Assembly (NCBI GenBank): GCA_028641055.1
Contig: CM054059.1
Span: 113,927,392 to 113,991,391, forward strand
DNA from: Alopecurus myosuroides
Lineage: Eukaryota > Streptophyta > Magnoliopsida > Poales > Poaceae
Length of the DNA: 64,000 nt
Reading direction: 5' to 3'
The position numbers and the translations under genes are program-made. Under the pieces are notes generated by a model. The model saw only the letters and a list, made by a program, of their open reading frames with translations, did not search any database and was not told the DNA's origin. This document shows positions 12,097 through 25,400 of this stretch, one piece after another. Within the stretch, counting starts at the first letter, position 1. Each line of letters starts with the position of its first letter.

Positions 12097-14444
12097 ACCC
12101 ATGCTCGTCCTCGAGTATGAAGGTGATAAAACTAAGATGGGTTTTGCATATTGAAACAATCATGGGATATCAAGGAGGATTATTCATGCTACATATAATC
12201 AAATGATTAATACTAGAAATGAGTAGCAATATACAATTCATGTTGTAAGAAATATCAAATATGCAAGCAAAGATGCTTCATGAAAGTTCACAAAGTGTAT
12301 AATGAAATAAAAGCACTATGGAACAAATGCATACACAAAATGAAAATAAAATCCTATATTGGTCAAAGAATAGCATAATGGAGAATAGAAAATATGGTGG
12401 ACACTTTGGAGAAAACTGAGTAGAGGTAAAACATGATCAAGTCTTATTTAGCCTCTAAATTATTCAACTAAAATTACTAATTGAAATGTGGTATCCATTG
12501 ATCTAGGACTCTCATTGCCCCTTTATCACTAGCATCTTAAAACTGTGAGTATTGAAGTAATGAGAATGACAAGGTGGTTGAAAGCCTCATGCCCGGTGAG
12601 TGTGAAAACCTACTCCATGATTACTCAACTTAAGATTCCTAATAAGCTTTGTACAATCATAATAAGTATTAATGACATCATAGAGAACCGCAAAGAGGTA
12701 CCTCTTGCCCCATGACATGGAAACAAGCCCATGTTACAATGACAAGATGAACAAACGGAGTAGACTCATCATCCTTTTTATTTTCATTCACTATTATGCA
12801 TAGCTTCTTATTTTATTATAGGATGTGTTGTAGAGTCACTCAAGTGTAAGTAAATTTCCACCATGATAAAGCATGGCTTGGGTTAGCGGACCAATGCGTT
12901 TCTCTAGTCATATAGATACTTACTCATCAAAACTTACTATACCTCTATTTCATTTCGACATGGCAGGAGTCCAAAAACAAAAGTACATGATATCAACCAA
13001 ATGTAAATTTTTTGTGCAATGTTGAAAGCTTTCCGGTGATATACGTTTATAGCTAGCTCCCAACCACACACTTGTCAAACGCAAAACTTGTGGCTCCCAT
13101 TATTGGGTCATGTTTATTAGATGCATAAAGAGTAAAGTGTGCCTTCAAAAGTTCGTGAGAGTCCTATCCCAAGTTCAACCCATGACAATTAATAAAGTGA
13201 ATATCTTAATTTAGAACATAAATAACACAATAACATGGTGAACATACTCGGAATATCAATGAAGCTAATGGGAAGATATGGTGGACTCACTGGAAATACT
13301 TGGCTAAGGAGTGTTGGAAACAAGTTTTTACTTGTTGGAATTTTTAAATTTTTGGGCTAGCAAGAGGGAGATAGTTGACCAGCTACTATGCATGCATATG
13401 TCCATAGAACTACTCATTTCATGACAAACTAAATAAACCAGCAATTAACATCAAGGACATGAATAAGAGATAGCTCAAGACAACATTATTGCAAATTTCT
13501 ACACATAAAAAGCCTATAAATCATGCAAACATATGTAGCTCTTCAAATCAACCATGGCATCCCTATTCCAAGTCATAATACTAGCATCCAATACATTCCA
13601 ACCCCAAACTCCATTAGCTCAATCTCATATAAAATGATGGTGGTGTTCTTATCAAACCAAAAATAAAAACAAAAACTAGACGCTTCAAGTCTCTACGATA
13701 AATGCTTTGCTTAGAAAAACAGAAAATAGACGTGTGCTAAACAAAAGAGTGTAGCTCCAGTGGGGTGTTCATCACATCCCCAATCTTATGGATTTCACCA
13801 TTCTTGGTTGTCTTGAGGCGCATCTCCTCTATTCCCTGTGAAAAAACTTCACAAAACATGTTTCTCCCATTCTTTTTCTGTGGGGTGAGATTAGCAAGGA
13901 CAAACAAATCACATGCTTTCTGTGCAAAATTACAAATCAAATTCTCCAGTAGATAGACAATAAGGTTTATTATGTTGTATGTTCACTCTCTTTCTTGAAA
14001 TAATCATGGAAATTCGATTCCCAAGCCCAAAGAGTGCATAAAACAAAAGAAGGCAGAATCTGTCCAGAAAAGCAGCAGCAGCAAAACGAACGATTTTTCC
14101 TAAGGTAGACTCGTCAAAAACTTAAGCCATTTTTGTGCTTACAGAGGATGAAAAGTTGCAGAACATACTAAAAAATTAGCTCAATCCGACATACCAATAA
14201 AAAACGTAAAATCATACGGTGAGCAGACTCATGCTGAAACAGAAATTTCATGCACTAGGATAACAACTTATAAGTCCAAATGGGTTTGACTTGACTCTTT
14301 ATTGAAAACTCCAGAATTAAAACAAAAAAACTAATATCTTGAGACAAAAAGAGGACACTAGGAAAATCCAAACAAAAACAACCGGGCTGCCTCCCGTAAA
14401 GCACTTTCTTTATAGCCATATAACTAGGCTTACTTACTTGATAA
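12097..14444 (-). other. Athila1 long untranslated 3' internal region
   Basis: The region is AT-rich, with no open frame showing a recognisable domain on either strand. It lies between the protease frame and the polypurine tract, where an autonomous relative would carry pol. I see nothing else in it. Confidence 0.6.
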
Positions 14445-15263
14445 TCAAGAGGGATAAAGCTCATGAGGGAGCTTGTTCTTCAGTGTGCCCCTCTTCCTTG
14501 GGAAGTGCTCCATGCTTTTCTTGTGAGGGAACTGAAACTTGACATTCCCTTCCTTGGAGTCTATGATTGCACCTGTAGTACGAAGAAAAGGTCTACCCAA
14601 AATAATAGGACTAGGGGATTTATCCCCCATATCCATATTAATGAAATCAACGGGTACGAAAGTCATGTGCAATTCAATCATAACATCTTTTACTTGTCCT
14701 ACAACATGTTTAGTAGAGTTATCAGCAAGGACAAATTCACTTGAGCACTTTTCTAAATTTTCTAGTTCTAGCAATTCATATAATTCTTTAGAGAGTACAG
14801 ATACAGTAGAACCTAAATCTAACATAGCATGGTGAATTTCTTTTCCAATTGAAACTAGCACCTTGGGGATCCATGCATCCCCAAGCTTAGGAGGTATCAT
14901 GGCCTCATTCTTGTACCTAGCAATTTTTTCTTGCAAGACATGATTAGCAATATAAGATCCAAAGCCAGGTTGATTAACATTTATAGTGGGATCACTAGCA
15001 AATTTTTGTAGAGTAACAATAAGTTCTTGCAAGCTACTTTTTTCTAAATCAAGCAATGGATCCTTAATTTCAGTAAGCATCATAATTTCCTCTACTTTTC
15101 CTTTTCTATTATGCATATTAAAAATCTCATAGCGATCATCAAAAATATCCTCGGGTACTTCAGCCTTTTTTAAGCTAGGATCTACCTCTAATTTTTCAAC
15201 GGGAATATTTAGCTCTTGAGGGAAATTCCTAACATTGAATGGCCAATAAGTTCTCTGCTCCAT
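14445..15263 (-). CDS. Athila1 gag/protease frame (272 aa, aspartic protease-like)
   Basis: The frame opens MEQRTYWPFNVRNFP only about 330 bp after the primer binding site, so most of gag is missing. The C-terminal half holds a retropepsin-like domain: LDLGSTVSVLSKELYELL near residues 153-170 provides the active-site Asp (DLGS instead of the usual DTGA/DSGA), and IILGRPFLRTTGA near 225-237 matches the conserved flap/core strand. It ends with KKSMEHFPRK, a motif also found in the frame at 33900-34109. No reverse transcriptase or integrase follows, so any movement would need enzymes in trans. The frame is intact. Confidence 0.75.
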   Translation of the reverse strand: MEQRTYWPFNVRNFPQELNIPVEKLEVDPSLKKAEVPEDIFDDRYEIFNMHNRKGKVEEIMMLTEIKDPLLDLEKSSLQELIVTLQKFASDPTINVNQPGFGSYIANHVLQEKIARYKNEAMIPPKLGDAWIPKVLVSIGKEIHHAMLDLGSTVSVLSKELYELLELENLEKCSSEFVLADNSTKHVVGQVKDVMIELHMTFVPVDFINMDMGDKSPSPIILGRPFLRTTGAIIDSKEGNVKFQFPHKKSMEHFPRKRGTLKNKLPHELYPS

Positions 15264-15589
15264 TTTCCAAGTTTTTATGTAGTTTTTAATTTTTTATGCA
15301 AAACAAAAGTAAAGTAACTAAGAAAATTCGAAATACTAAAATAATCTAGATAACTAAATGCAAAACTAAAATGCAAACTAAAATAAAATATGCAAGACAA
15401 AACAAAAACAAGAACAAAAACAAAACATAAACAAAAACAAGACAAGAAACAAAACAATCTACTTGAAAGAAGGTGGAGATAGAAAGGACGGTACTCACGT
15501 AGGTGCAACCTCCCCAAGCTTAGGTGTTTGCACACCTTGTTGGTGATGAAGACTTCTTGTGAGCTCCCTTGGACAACTCCTTCACCTAT

Positions 15590-15610
15590 GGCTCCCCGTC
15601 AACGGCGCCA
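15590..15610 (-). promoter_or_regulatory. Athila1 primer binding site, tRNA-Asp type
   Basis: Minus-strand TGGCGCCGTTGACGGGGA lies 10 bp after the LTR end. TGGCGCC followed by GTTG is the primer site known for Athila and related plant Gypsy elements. The same 18-mer is at 38342-38359. Confidence 0.85.
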
Positions 15611-15620
15611 GAAAAACGCT

Positions 15621-17331
15621 TGATGGCTAGGTTGAGACTCCAAGTGCAGAGTGTGTAGCTAGTGGCAAGCCTTCTTCCCCACGAGGGTGACTCGAGGGTT
15701 TATATCGAACTCTTGGGGAGCCAGTATTTCAGCAGTTGTCTTCCAAGCTTCCTCCAGGATCCTGCAAACAAGTAGAGAATTTTGTGCCCTCAACCTCACC
15801 AAGTGGTTGTCAAGCACAAGGTGTGAGACTTCTAAATTGGAATGCAAAACTAAAAGTAAATGTGCAATAATTAAATCTACTACTAAATTCAAATGAGAAA
15901 ATAAATATGCAATGGATTTTTTTTGTATTTTTGTGATGCAAGTGGTGATGGAGATAATGTAAATTCGAATTGGAGATGCAAGTAAAGTAAAGTGCAAGTA
16001 AAGTAAATTGCAGCAAAGTAACTAGAGTGTTTTCTTATATTTAAAATAGGACCGGGGTTCATGGTTTCACACTTGCATTCTCTCAAATAAAGTGGTAGAT
16101 GGTGGACATAAAGAATTACATGTGAAATTACAATAACATGTTTAACATTGAGTACTTTAATATGGGCATCACGTCCTAGCATAGAAATCTCTATGGTCAT
16201 ATTGATCCCTCTTATACTCCACCAAGATGCGAAATAAATCATAACACCTTGATAATTAAGGAAAAACCAGAGTATAGCTTTAATCAATGTGACATGAAGT
16301 TGAAGTAAGAACATGCTAGATCTAGTCATGGAGATTGATTAGTGTCACTTCAAATCCCCGGTAACAAGGTACTCCTTTTTATCCCTAGTGAGGTAACTAA
16401 GAAAGGTTTAACAAAACCTAAGTGGATCACTGAACTTCTGTCACTTTCACAGCACTAGCCACCCCCCATTACTCCAACTAATGCACCCATCACACCACAC
16501 ACGCTCTCAAGAACTAGATTGATCAAAGCTAGCAAATAAGAACGGGGTACATAAGATACATCTACTCAAATAACTCAAGAGAAAAAATTGTAATCTCAGA
16601 TTCAATAACTCATAGAAAAGATCCACCACATAGGAATTACGACGGTGCCCGTAATCATGTGAGGCAGCTCATACGGATCTAATTGGTGAAGCACATAGAG
16701 AGAGAGATACAAGTGCTACATCCACAAACCCATAGCCCTGGGGTGGACTACTCCCTCTTCATGGAGATGTCGATGGAGATGACGTTGGAGGGGTAGGAGA
16801 TCACGCCGGTGGCGCCCCGCCGGAGTTTTCCCCCTCCAATCTGGAACTCCAGGTCTCTGATTCGGTGTTTCGGTGTTTCGGCGGCGCTCCCCTCCGTAAG
16901 GGTACGGGTGACCCTTTTTATAGTCGGTTTTAGGTCAAGACGGAGTCGGTAAGTCGAAGATGGAAGGAATTGGGGCCACAGGGGCCAAAAGGGGGCCTCT
17001 CACGCGGCCAAGGAATCTGGCAGCGTGGAGGGTCCTCTTTTGGGCCTCCTTGCCCAATTCTCGTGGATCCTTTGCCCGCAAGTCTTCTGCTTCCAAGAAA
17101 ATGACCCCCGCAGATTTTCAGGTGATTTCGCGGAAGTTTGCCCCCGGAAACGTCAAAAATATAGAAAAGCGGGTTTCTGACAGGCAGGGTTAATTCCATA
17201 AAAGTTGGGGGACTTTGTAATTTAACCCCAAAATACTATAAAACATTGAATTATACCCTTATATGATGCAATATGTAATAGAAAACCATGTGAAAATATG
17301 CAAAATTCATCTATGCATTTTACATGCATCA
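15621..17331 (-). repeat. Athila1 5' LTR, complete (1711 bp)
   Basis: It runs on the minus strand from TGATGCATG (17331) to a CA end at 15621, followed by the primer binding site. The part 16460-17331 is duplicated at 11209-12081. The host flank after 17331 begins CCAAG, the expected target duplication; its partner is outside the window. Confidence 0.85.
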
Positions 17332-18880
17332 CCAAGCCACTGACTGATTGTTCGTGAAAGGGAAGAAGTCCAAAAACTTCGTTATCTCTGTAACCTCCTT
17401 CTAACAAAGACTCCGATGTGTTTCTTTGCAAGTAAACCATGTAGGTGCAACCGACATTCATAAGTTTCTAATACATGAGTTCTGTAATATCGCTTATCTT
17501 CTTGAGCGTGGCAGCATAGTCCATACCTTGAGAACCCAGCATATGTATCTCGTTGGTAACCGGTGCTTCAATCAAACATACCGAGTCTGAGTTATCAACT
17601 CACTAACCAGAGCTGAATCTCAAGCAGCAACGAGGGTTGGTGTTTTCTCAAGGGTTACGACTTAGGTCTTTTCCACAATCCTGCATGGTTGATGTTGTGG
17701 TTGACACAATTAGCCGGAAGGCCTAACTTCATATCTCTTTGAGTCCGTAAGAACAACCACTCCCCGCGAGAATTCTTGAGTGGATCATTCTAACAAGTCT
17801 CCTCACCGTTCTTTTGACAGAAGTTCCACTTCCACTTGATCACCTATTGAAGGCTTGTTGTAAGCTGGATATTGGTATCTAGTAGATTAAGGAGAACTTG
17901 GAAGTTGTTTGTCCAATATCTCCCTGTTGATTCTCCAGACCTCTTTTCTAGGGGAAACAAGTTCATCATAAGAACATCTCTTGGTGTTTTGTGACCGCCA
18001 TTGATCAGTTCCCTTTCTCAAGTTGTTTATACTTGAAGTTCTGTTCATCTCACACATTGTGTGAATTTGTCAGTCACTTCAACAATGGGATCTTAACCAT
18101 GTGGTAAACGTACTGATACGGATAACCCATAATAGGAAAGAGATTCCTTGATTTCTTCTGGTGTTTCAATCCTCACTGGTTACCCATCCTTATGATGTGA
18201 CCAAGAATTCCTCCCTAATTACGGTGTTCCAACATTCTTTGGTTACTCATCCTCCGTTGTGAAGTAACATCATGACCTTTGACAAAGATCTCGACAAACT
18301 TTGACGGGATGGTTGAAAGTTCCGTTATCTTCCGTGTCCACTCCGAAGAGTGAACATGGTCCTGCATCAAATTTTATTCGACGCACGATTAAAGTGTTTT
18401 CTCATGTTCTTCATCGTCTACGGATATTACATTGTGTTATCCAAGACCATCCTCTCCATCTTGGTATTGTGCTTCGAAGAAACCTCGATGTTACAAGTTG
18501 TCCAACCTTTCTTTTCCAAAAGGATTTAAAATCTTGTGCAAAGCTCATATTCTAAATCCTTCTAAGAACCATCATCCACAAACTTGAAACTTTCTTCTAT
18601 TCCTCCGTTACCTTGATGTGTTTCATGCTTGTTAACTCAAAAAGTTCTTTATGAACATTCCTGTCATGAGTTAGCCATGAGATACTCGATCTTCGTAAAG
18701 ATCAATTCATAAGAGTTTTCCCTCCCACCTAATGTGTAGCCGAACAATAATTCAAGATGCTACGGGTCAACCTCTTCGAGAAGGGAACCGTAAGGTTCGA
18801 GAAGATCGTTCAAAACCGGTGTTCCTTCTTTCTTTCTCCTTCGGGAATCTCGGGATGAGATTCTTGTAAGGGGGTAGATT
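17332..18880 (+). mobile_element. Tekay-A internal 3' region, degenerate, ending in polypurine tract
   Basis: No long open frame survives. The end of the stretch reads AATCTCGGGATGAGATTC, then TAAGGGGGTAGATT, then TGTAACATCC. This is the typical junction of pol end, polypurine tract and LTR in Tekay/Del chromoviruses, known from memory of the family. I could not recognise integrase or chromodomain motifs in the rest, so only the right end supports the assignment. The left end is the Athila1 insertion point. Confidence 0.55.
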
Positions 18881-21800
18881 TGTAACATCCCCACTTTTGT
18901 TAAATTAGGGTTTGTTGTGCTATGCTCATGGCATTCATGCATGAACCAATTTGGAACCAATTTTAATTTGGAATTTAAATGGAAATTGAGAAAAATTCCA
19001 CAAATAGTACTTAAAATGGTTTCCAAAATGTTGTACTGAAAATTATTCAATTTCATCAAAGCTACATATGGTGAGGTTGGAAATTTGACAAGGTTTCCAA
19101 AAATTATTTTTGCCAAATTTTATTCTTCCAAGAAGGCCCTCAAAATCTAGTGTTCTGTTCTGTTTTAAAATAGAAAAGGGCTAATTTGTAAAATCCAGGA
19201 ACTTCAGGGGGTTTTCGTAATTTGTTTTTCTTTCATCTTCTTGCTCCGAACAGAAGGCAAGCAACCTCCCGCGTGGCCTCCGTGGAGGTATCCTCGTCAC
19301 CTCTCTGCCTCCTTGCTTGCTCGAGCAGATAGGGCGCAAGGACGGCATGTGCCTCTTCCCACCTATCACCCCCTCGCTGCCTCTCCTCTCTCTGTATCTC
19401 TGTGCGCAGGCGCCCAAACCAAACCCAACCCCTACTGTGTCCGCCGGCCGTCGCTCCGCGCCGTCGCCCCCGACCCCCTCCTCTCCTTTTGATCATCCCG
19501 CAGGCCCCGCCGTGCCTCCCTCGAGCTCCATGATGACTCACGTGAGCCGAGACGGATTAAAACCGACGAATCGGGCCTTCTCCTCCGAATCCGGCCGAGC
19601 TCGTCGCGCTCGATTCCGGCGCCACCGCCGGTTCCCCGTCCTCCCCGACCCCTCCACTAGCTTCCCCTCGCCGTGGTGAGCTCCCTGATGCCCTCCTCTA
19701 GCCCCCTCCCCCTCCGCTTTGTCTCCGCGCCATGCGCCATTCCGGCCGCCGCCGCGCCATGGTCGACAGCGCCATTTTCGGTGACCATTTGGTCAACCAC
19801 CGGCACCCCTCGACTCCCCGTGCTTCCCTCTCTCTCGTGGTACCTCCGGATTTTCGAATCGCACGCGAATTTGACGGATTGGAGGTGGCATTTGTGAAGA
19901 GCAGGACAGGTGATGTCACGGCTGTGTCGCGCTGACATCATAATTCTGTTTTATTTTTTATTCCAGAAAATGATTCAAATTTGTAAACTTAATATCTCCC
20001 AAAATATTAGTCAGAAAACTAAAATAAAAACATAGAAATGATCAGAAAAATAAACTCTAAATGTTTATGTAATTTTCACACATGTTTGACAAAGTTGTTT
20101 TTGGACCATTATTTAATGTTGTTTATTCATTTAAAAATAGAAAATAAGTTTTTATTCAATAAAATTAGAAAATTAAAAGATATATACCAGATTGCTCAAA
20201 ATGAAAAATGCAATCTAGCTATGGAGTTTTAAAACCCATTTGAGCACTTTAAATTGTACACACTTTCATAATTGCCCGAGTTGCCCCTTCGGGGTCTATT
20301 TCGGGCTAATTTCAGTAAAATTTCATAACTGTCATACGAACCCTAGCGACCCATCAAACATGTTTAGGGCCTTATTTCAGTGCATTAACCTGCCGATGCA
20401 TACATATTGCGCATTGCATCGATGCCATGGTTGATTATTCTTCTTTTCGGTGTTGTTTCCCCCTCGGTAGAACGTGATTCCGAAGAGAAGGCCAGCAGTC
20501 CAATGGTGAATACTTGATCCTAACCGACAAGTCAAGCACTTATCCTAGAAGATCTTTATCTGGTTTTCTTTTACCAAGGAAAGCATAACCTCTTGTCTGC
20601 TCATATATGTTTTCCAACGTCATTTGATTCTCGTACATTGCATTCAATTCCAAAGTATTTGATGCTAGTAGATATAGTTCACCTGTATACTGCATTGCCT
20701 CAATATCCTGATCCACTGCTCCTAGCCGCCATAGAATTGCTTGTGCGCATCGCCAGAGCCTCATATCTGCTTCGCTTAGTCATACATGTTTGTTTACCTC
20801 TGCTCCATCCGGTTGATGAATTAGAGCTGCGATAACCTAGTATGATATGATGACGTGGTGAGAGGAGCATTGTGTGGTTAACCTGACTAAGGCGAGGATG
20901 GGAGGCCACTTGGGAAGTGGTTCTTTGTCCTGTACTTGCCAACCCTAGGATTAAGGTCTCGCCGTGGAAACCAATACTGAGCGTGCAACCACACGCGCGA
21001 GCCAATGAACCTCACCCGACCAACTAACTTGTTTTGCCACATCCACGATTCACGTAGTTTGCTATTTTCATCTGCGTGTGAGTCAGAAAACGATTTGGAG
21101 AAAAACTAGGGAGTGACCGGGACAAGTGATGGACGTACACGGATCTTGATCCCTACTCACAGAACAGGTGTCGTCAGGAGGTGGCCAACTCCCTGTTGAC
21201 GGGGTGGCCCTGTTTGGGTTGACTCATGGATAGGGTCGAGCAAGGTAAAGGTCGGAGCCAGCCACCATCTGCCGTGCTCCATGGAAGAGCGTACATGTGG
21301 CGCTAAGAGTCGGAGGGTACGTGTGGGTAAAGTGTACCACCCTGCAGGGATAAATCTTTCGGAAAGCCGTGTCCACGGTTAAGGACGACTTGGTGAATGT
21401 CGTGTGGACATAGATAACTTGAACGTGACGTAAAATATGTTGGCAATGTTTGAAGGGTGCCTCCTCGGAGATGCCGAGAGGGGTGATCCTTGTAGCATGA
21501 GATAGTGAGGGAATGAGAAGGCCTTGGTGGAATACAAGAAGATGATGACTACAGTAGTTGACTAGTTTCCTCGTCTTTTTTGAAAATACTCTATGAGACG
21601 TGCTATTCTTCCTCGATTTGGAAAACAAAGATTGCTTTACGCAAATCAGCCTTCATAAAACCCTTTGTGAAGATAGCAGATATATAACAGGTTAACTAAG
21701 TCTTGTTGAGTACCTCCCGTACTTAGGTTTGCTTAATTTGGTTCAGGTGAAGATCTCACATCTGTGGTGTTTCAGCATGGACATCGACGAGTAGTTCGGT

Positions 21801-22402
21801 CTATGGGCTGGGACTTCGCCTTATGTTGCGGCCTCTTAGGCCTGTTTGGTTCTTGTTGATTAGCAACATAATTTGCCTTCCGTTGTCTGATGTAATGTTA
21901 AGTCATGTGACCTCTGCTTGTACAGCTACTCTAGTAACACCTGTTTAATAAAGCTTCATGTTTAGAGTACTGCTTTGATCGGTTGTTGGTTTCGAGCTTA
22001 TTGTTATACAGTTTTGGCTATGCCTGCATAGTTGTTGCAGTCGAGAGGTTGTGGAGCCGATGATCCATATCCGAGCCCGCCTGCCGATGTGATTCGGCTT
22101 GGGGCGAGGTAAACCCAGTAACCCTCGATTGTTGTTGCACTTTCTGGACACATAGCATGTATGTATAGCTTTGGTCCCGTTTCCTTCAGTTTCATACGAT
22201 TCGTGGACGCTTTGATATGCATAGTTGGTTATGATTAGCATGGATACAAGGAGTAGTAGACTGGGGATCCGGTCTACGTGCCGATGAATCCAGTCTGCCT
22301 GCCATTGTTTGTTGCGGCCGGGCTGGTAACCCTGAAGGCCTTGTGAGTCCATGGCTAGGAGCACATAACAATATGTATATCTCTGGGTCCAGCGTCGTGA
22401 CA
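18881..22402 (+). repeat. Tekay-A 3' LTR (3.5 kb)
   Basis: It begins TGTAACATCCCC after the polypurine tract and ends CGTCGTGACA, where Tat2 integrase coding resumes. It contains an AT-rich head, a GC-rich block (about 19240-19900) with many overlapping short open frames that I regard as non-coding, and a tail with a segment (about 21340-21400) also present in the LTR at 22459-27092. The flank GACTC at 22403 should be duplicated at its 5' end outside the window. Confidence 0.75.
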
Positions 22403-22458
22403 GACTCGGATGCCGAATGTGCTCGACGGGATGCCGTCGATCTTTTAGAATAAAAACG
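22403..22458 (+). pseudogene. Tat2 integrase fragment left between two LTR insertions
   Basis: The 56 bp read RRDAVDLLE then a stop (TAA), matching RQDAVDMLEE in Tat1 (about 4827-4856). Reading continues across the LTR to 27093 in the same frame (after removing one target copy), with KRDLVLPRSAIYQQ aligned to HREQALERSAIYQQ. It shows both LTRs inserted into Tat2 pol only 56 bp apart. Confidence 0.85.
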
Positions 22459-25400
22459 TGTAACATCCCAAGTATGAAAATACCCCTAGAATGTTTGATT
22501 TCCTGTTTAATCAAAGTATTGCATCATGTCATCATATTTATTCTTTGTTGCATTTGTTTACTATTTGTTTTGCATCTGTTTTTCTCTGTTTTCACATTTC
22601 AAATTCAAACATATTTCAAATGCTTATTTCATACTTGTCATGTTACAATATTTTCATATCAAAATTGCAATCCAAAGTCTCATTCTATTTTCCAATCATT
22701 CCATAAAGATCAACTAGTAAAATGGTGGTGTTATTTCAATTAATTAATTCTAAATTGCATTCCAAACTCAAATTCAAATCAACAAACAGCACCATTTTCA
22801 AATTGTAAAAATAACCAAAACAGATGTGCTCATTTGTTTCCAATTAAAGTTATGTGATAACCCTATTTAAAATCTTGTTGCAATAATCAATTTTAATCCC
22901 AAAAATTCATCCAATTTCAAACAATCACTAAACAACATTTAAATTTGAAACATTTTGGAAAGCAAGGTTAGCATTTAGTTGCTATGTTAAAAACTAAACT
23001 AACCATATTTTTTTCCAATTTTTCCTAACACTAAAACCCTCCTTTTTCTTCCATTTTTCCTTGCTGCAAAAAAAAAACAGAAAAGAAAAAAATGAGAAAA
23101 AGGAAAACAGCGCGCGCGCAGCAGCTAGCCTACCCAGCCCAGCCCGTTTACCTTTTTCCCGGCCTGGTACCGGTTCGCAGCGCGCCCCCGTCTTCTTTCT
23201 TCTGTACGGCGCGCATCCGCCGCCGCCACGTCGGCGTACGGTGGAGCAGACGGCCAGGAGGGCTCCCGCGGCCCTATATCTACCCCCTAGCCCTGCGCAG
23301 CTGTGCCCTAACCCTAGTTGCCTCCATTCCCCTCGCGATCGCCGCCGTCTCCTCCATCTCTGCCCCTTTTCCACCCTCCTCTGTATCTCACCGGAACTCC
23401 GCGCCTGAATTCATGTCGACCACCGCCACCTCGTCGCACCACCACCCCACCTAGCCACCAAAATCCGTCCACCTCTCCTTCCTCTACCTCGACGACACCT
23501 AATCGGCCACTGTTACCCTCTGAATCGACGCCGCGGTCCTCGACGTCTCCGGCCACCGTGGCGCCATCTCTGAATACTTGCTCGCCATCGTCGCTGTCGT
23601 ACCCCTCGTCGTGATACAACTGCTGGAATCGACTCGCCACTTCTTCCTCAACCTTTTGGACACCCGCACGAGCCAGGAGATCCTCTGTAGCAGCGCCGCC
23701 GTCCACGCCGCTGTCGCCTCGCCGTCGAGTTCCACCACGGCAACCTCCCGGTGAGCGCCACCGTGTCTACCTCCTCCTCCTCCCTGTCCTTTCTGTGCAC
23801 GCACACACCCGCAACACTTCCTTGCACTCACCCACACACTGCATCGCGCACAGCAACCACGAGCACGACGGTGATCGCCGCCGGCAGTATCTCTGTCAGA
23901 GATTCAGTCATGTTTTCGTCAGTTAAGGTTTCAGTTAACGAGCAACACCTCAACCTCACTGCGCATCTGTATCTGACAACGAACTGAAACTCACCGCACT
24001 GGTTCAGTGCGTTGCGCGCACGGGAGAGATCCAGGGTTCGAGCCTTGGCTCTCCCACGGGATAAAATCCCACTTTTTTGCCCGCATCGCTGACAGGGAGG
24101 GCCCCCTGTCAGCCACTCACGTGCCACGCAAGCACGCGCAGGCCCAGGGCCCATCTGGCAGCGCCCTGGGTACGATTCTGAGCGTAGAAAACATTTTCCA
24201 AAGTTTCTGTTTTAAACCTAGGTCCTTTCTTTTTACAGATTGGCCCCTGAAAGTAATTTGATAATAACTTCAGTTTTATAACTCCAAATAATGAAAATAA
24301 AATATGTGTGCTGGTCTAAATTTAATTCTCTATCTAATGGTAGCATTTGTTTCCTGTTTTGAATTTTCAAAATGCAATTCAAATTTGAATTCAAATAATT
24401 CAATTGCAATTTGCTAAAATTCATAACTAATTCATTCTTAATCCAAATAATGCAAATAAAATATGTTTTCCATGCTATTTCAAATAACCTTTTCAAATAT
24501 AAATTTTGTTTCATGTTTTGAATAATTTAAATTGCCTAAATAATTTAATCCTTGTTTAATTCATTTAAATTTTGCTAAAATCATAACTTGCTCAAAATAA
24601 ATTATTTTTGAACATGCCAAATATGTTTTCAAACTAGAAAATTATAAACTTTTCAAATATGACTTTGAATTTATGTTTTGAACAAATAAAATTCAAATAA
24701 AATTCACACTTGTTTTAAATTCATTTAAAATTTGTTTAATAATGTTTAAGTCATAATAAATTCATCCTAATCCCTTTTTCAATATTTGAAACATGTAATC
24801 CAACTAAAATTTGGTATTATTTTCAAATATGAATTTTGTTATTTGTTTTGAACATTTTAAATTGATGAAAACAACAAATACTTGTGTGACATCTCTAAGT
24901 AACCCAAAATTTCCAAACTTAATAAATAATTTCCAAACTTGTTAAATTCCTTTTCCACTTGCATCTATTGTTGTTATTTTGTTGTTATTTTGTTGTTATC
25001 ATCATGCATGCATCATGCTAAACAACTTTCACATGATAATTAATTGTAGTCCATTTGTTTCCACCCTAATGCATGGACCTTTTCCATATGCAATCCAATT
25101 GCATAGGGGTCCATTTAAATTGTGTCACTTTGTTAACTAGTTTATTTTGATGTAACCATTAACTTGAGATGCATCATCCCATGATTGTGCACTATGCCAT
25201 GGTATTGATTGTTTATATTTCTGCCTTGTTTGTTTGCCTCTTCTCGAATAGACGACGACGTTGAGACCGACGATCTTTACGACACCCCTTCTGAGGATCT
25301 AGCTCAGTACCGGGCTGCTGAGTTTGCAGGCAAGTTATCACTCACATGAACCACTGTGTTCCTTTCAACATTGGTTACCGATACTTTCCGTTGTCTATTT

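Larger units (their letters stand above)
11209..17331 (-). mobile_element. Athila1: Athila-like gag/protease-only Gypsy element on minus strand
   Basis: Two direct repeats (11209-12081 and 16460-17331) are LTR copies, starting on the minus strand with TGATGCATGTAAAATGC. The complete upstream LTR is 15621-17331. A tRNA-Asp-type primer binding site follows it and a polypurine tract precedes the downstream copy. Between them only an aspartic-protease-like frame is found; reverse transcriptase and integrase are absent, so the element is non-autonomous. Athila affiliation is inferred from LTR length, the primer binding site and the protease. The downstream LTR is cut at 11209 by Tat1; its missing part should lie left of the window. 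Confidence 0.85.

Noticed and set aside
16460..17331. Treating 16460-17331 as the complete LTR of the minus-strand element
   Set aside because: The primer binding site at 15590-15610 places the LTR end at 15621. The shorter match only reflects the Tat1 insertion in the other copy.
19233..19941. GC-rich open frames inside the Tekay-A LTR as a gene
   Set aside because: Same reason: overlapping low-complexity frames within an LTR, no splice-supported continuation.
23061..23837. GC-rich open frames inside the solo LTR as a gene
   Set aside because: Pro/Ser/Arg low-complexity translations in several frames on both strands. The AAACG duplication and LTR ends explain the segment as LTR.
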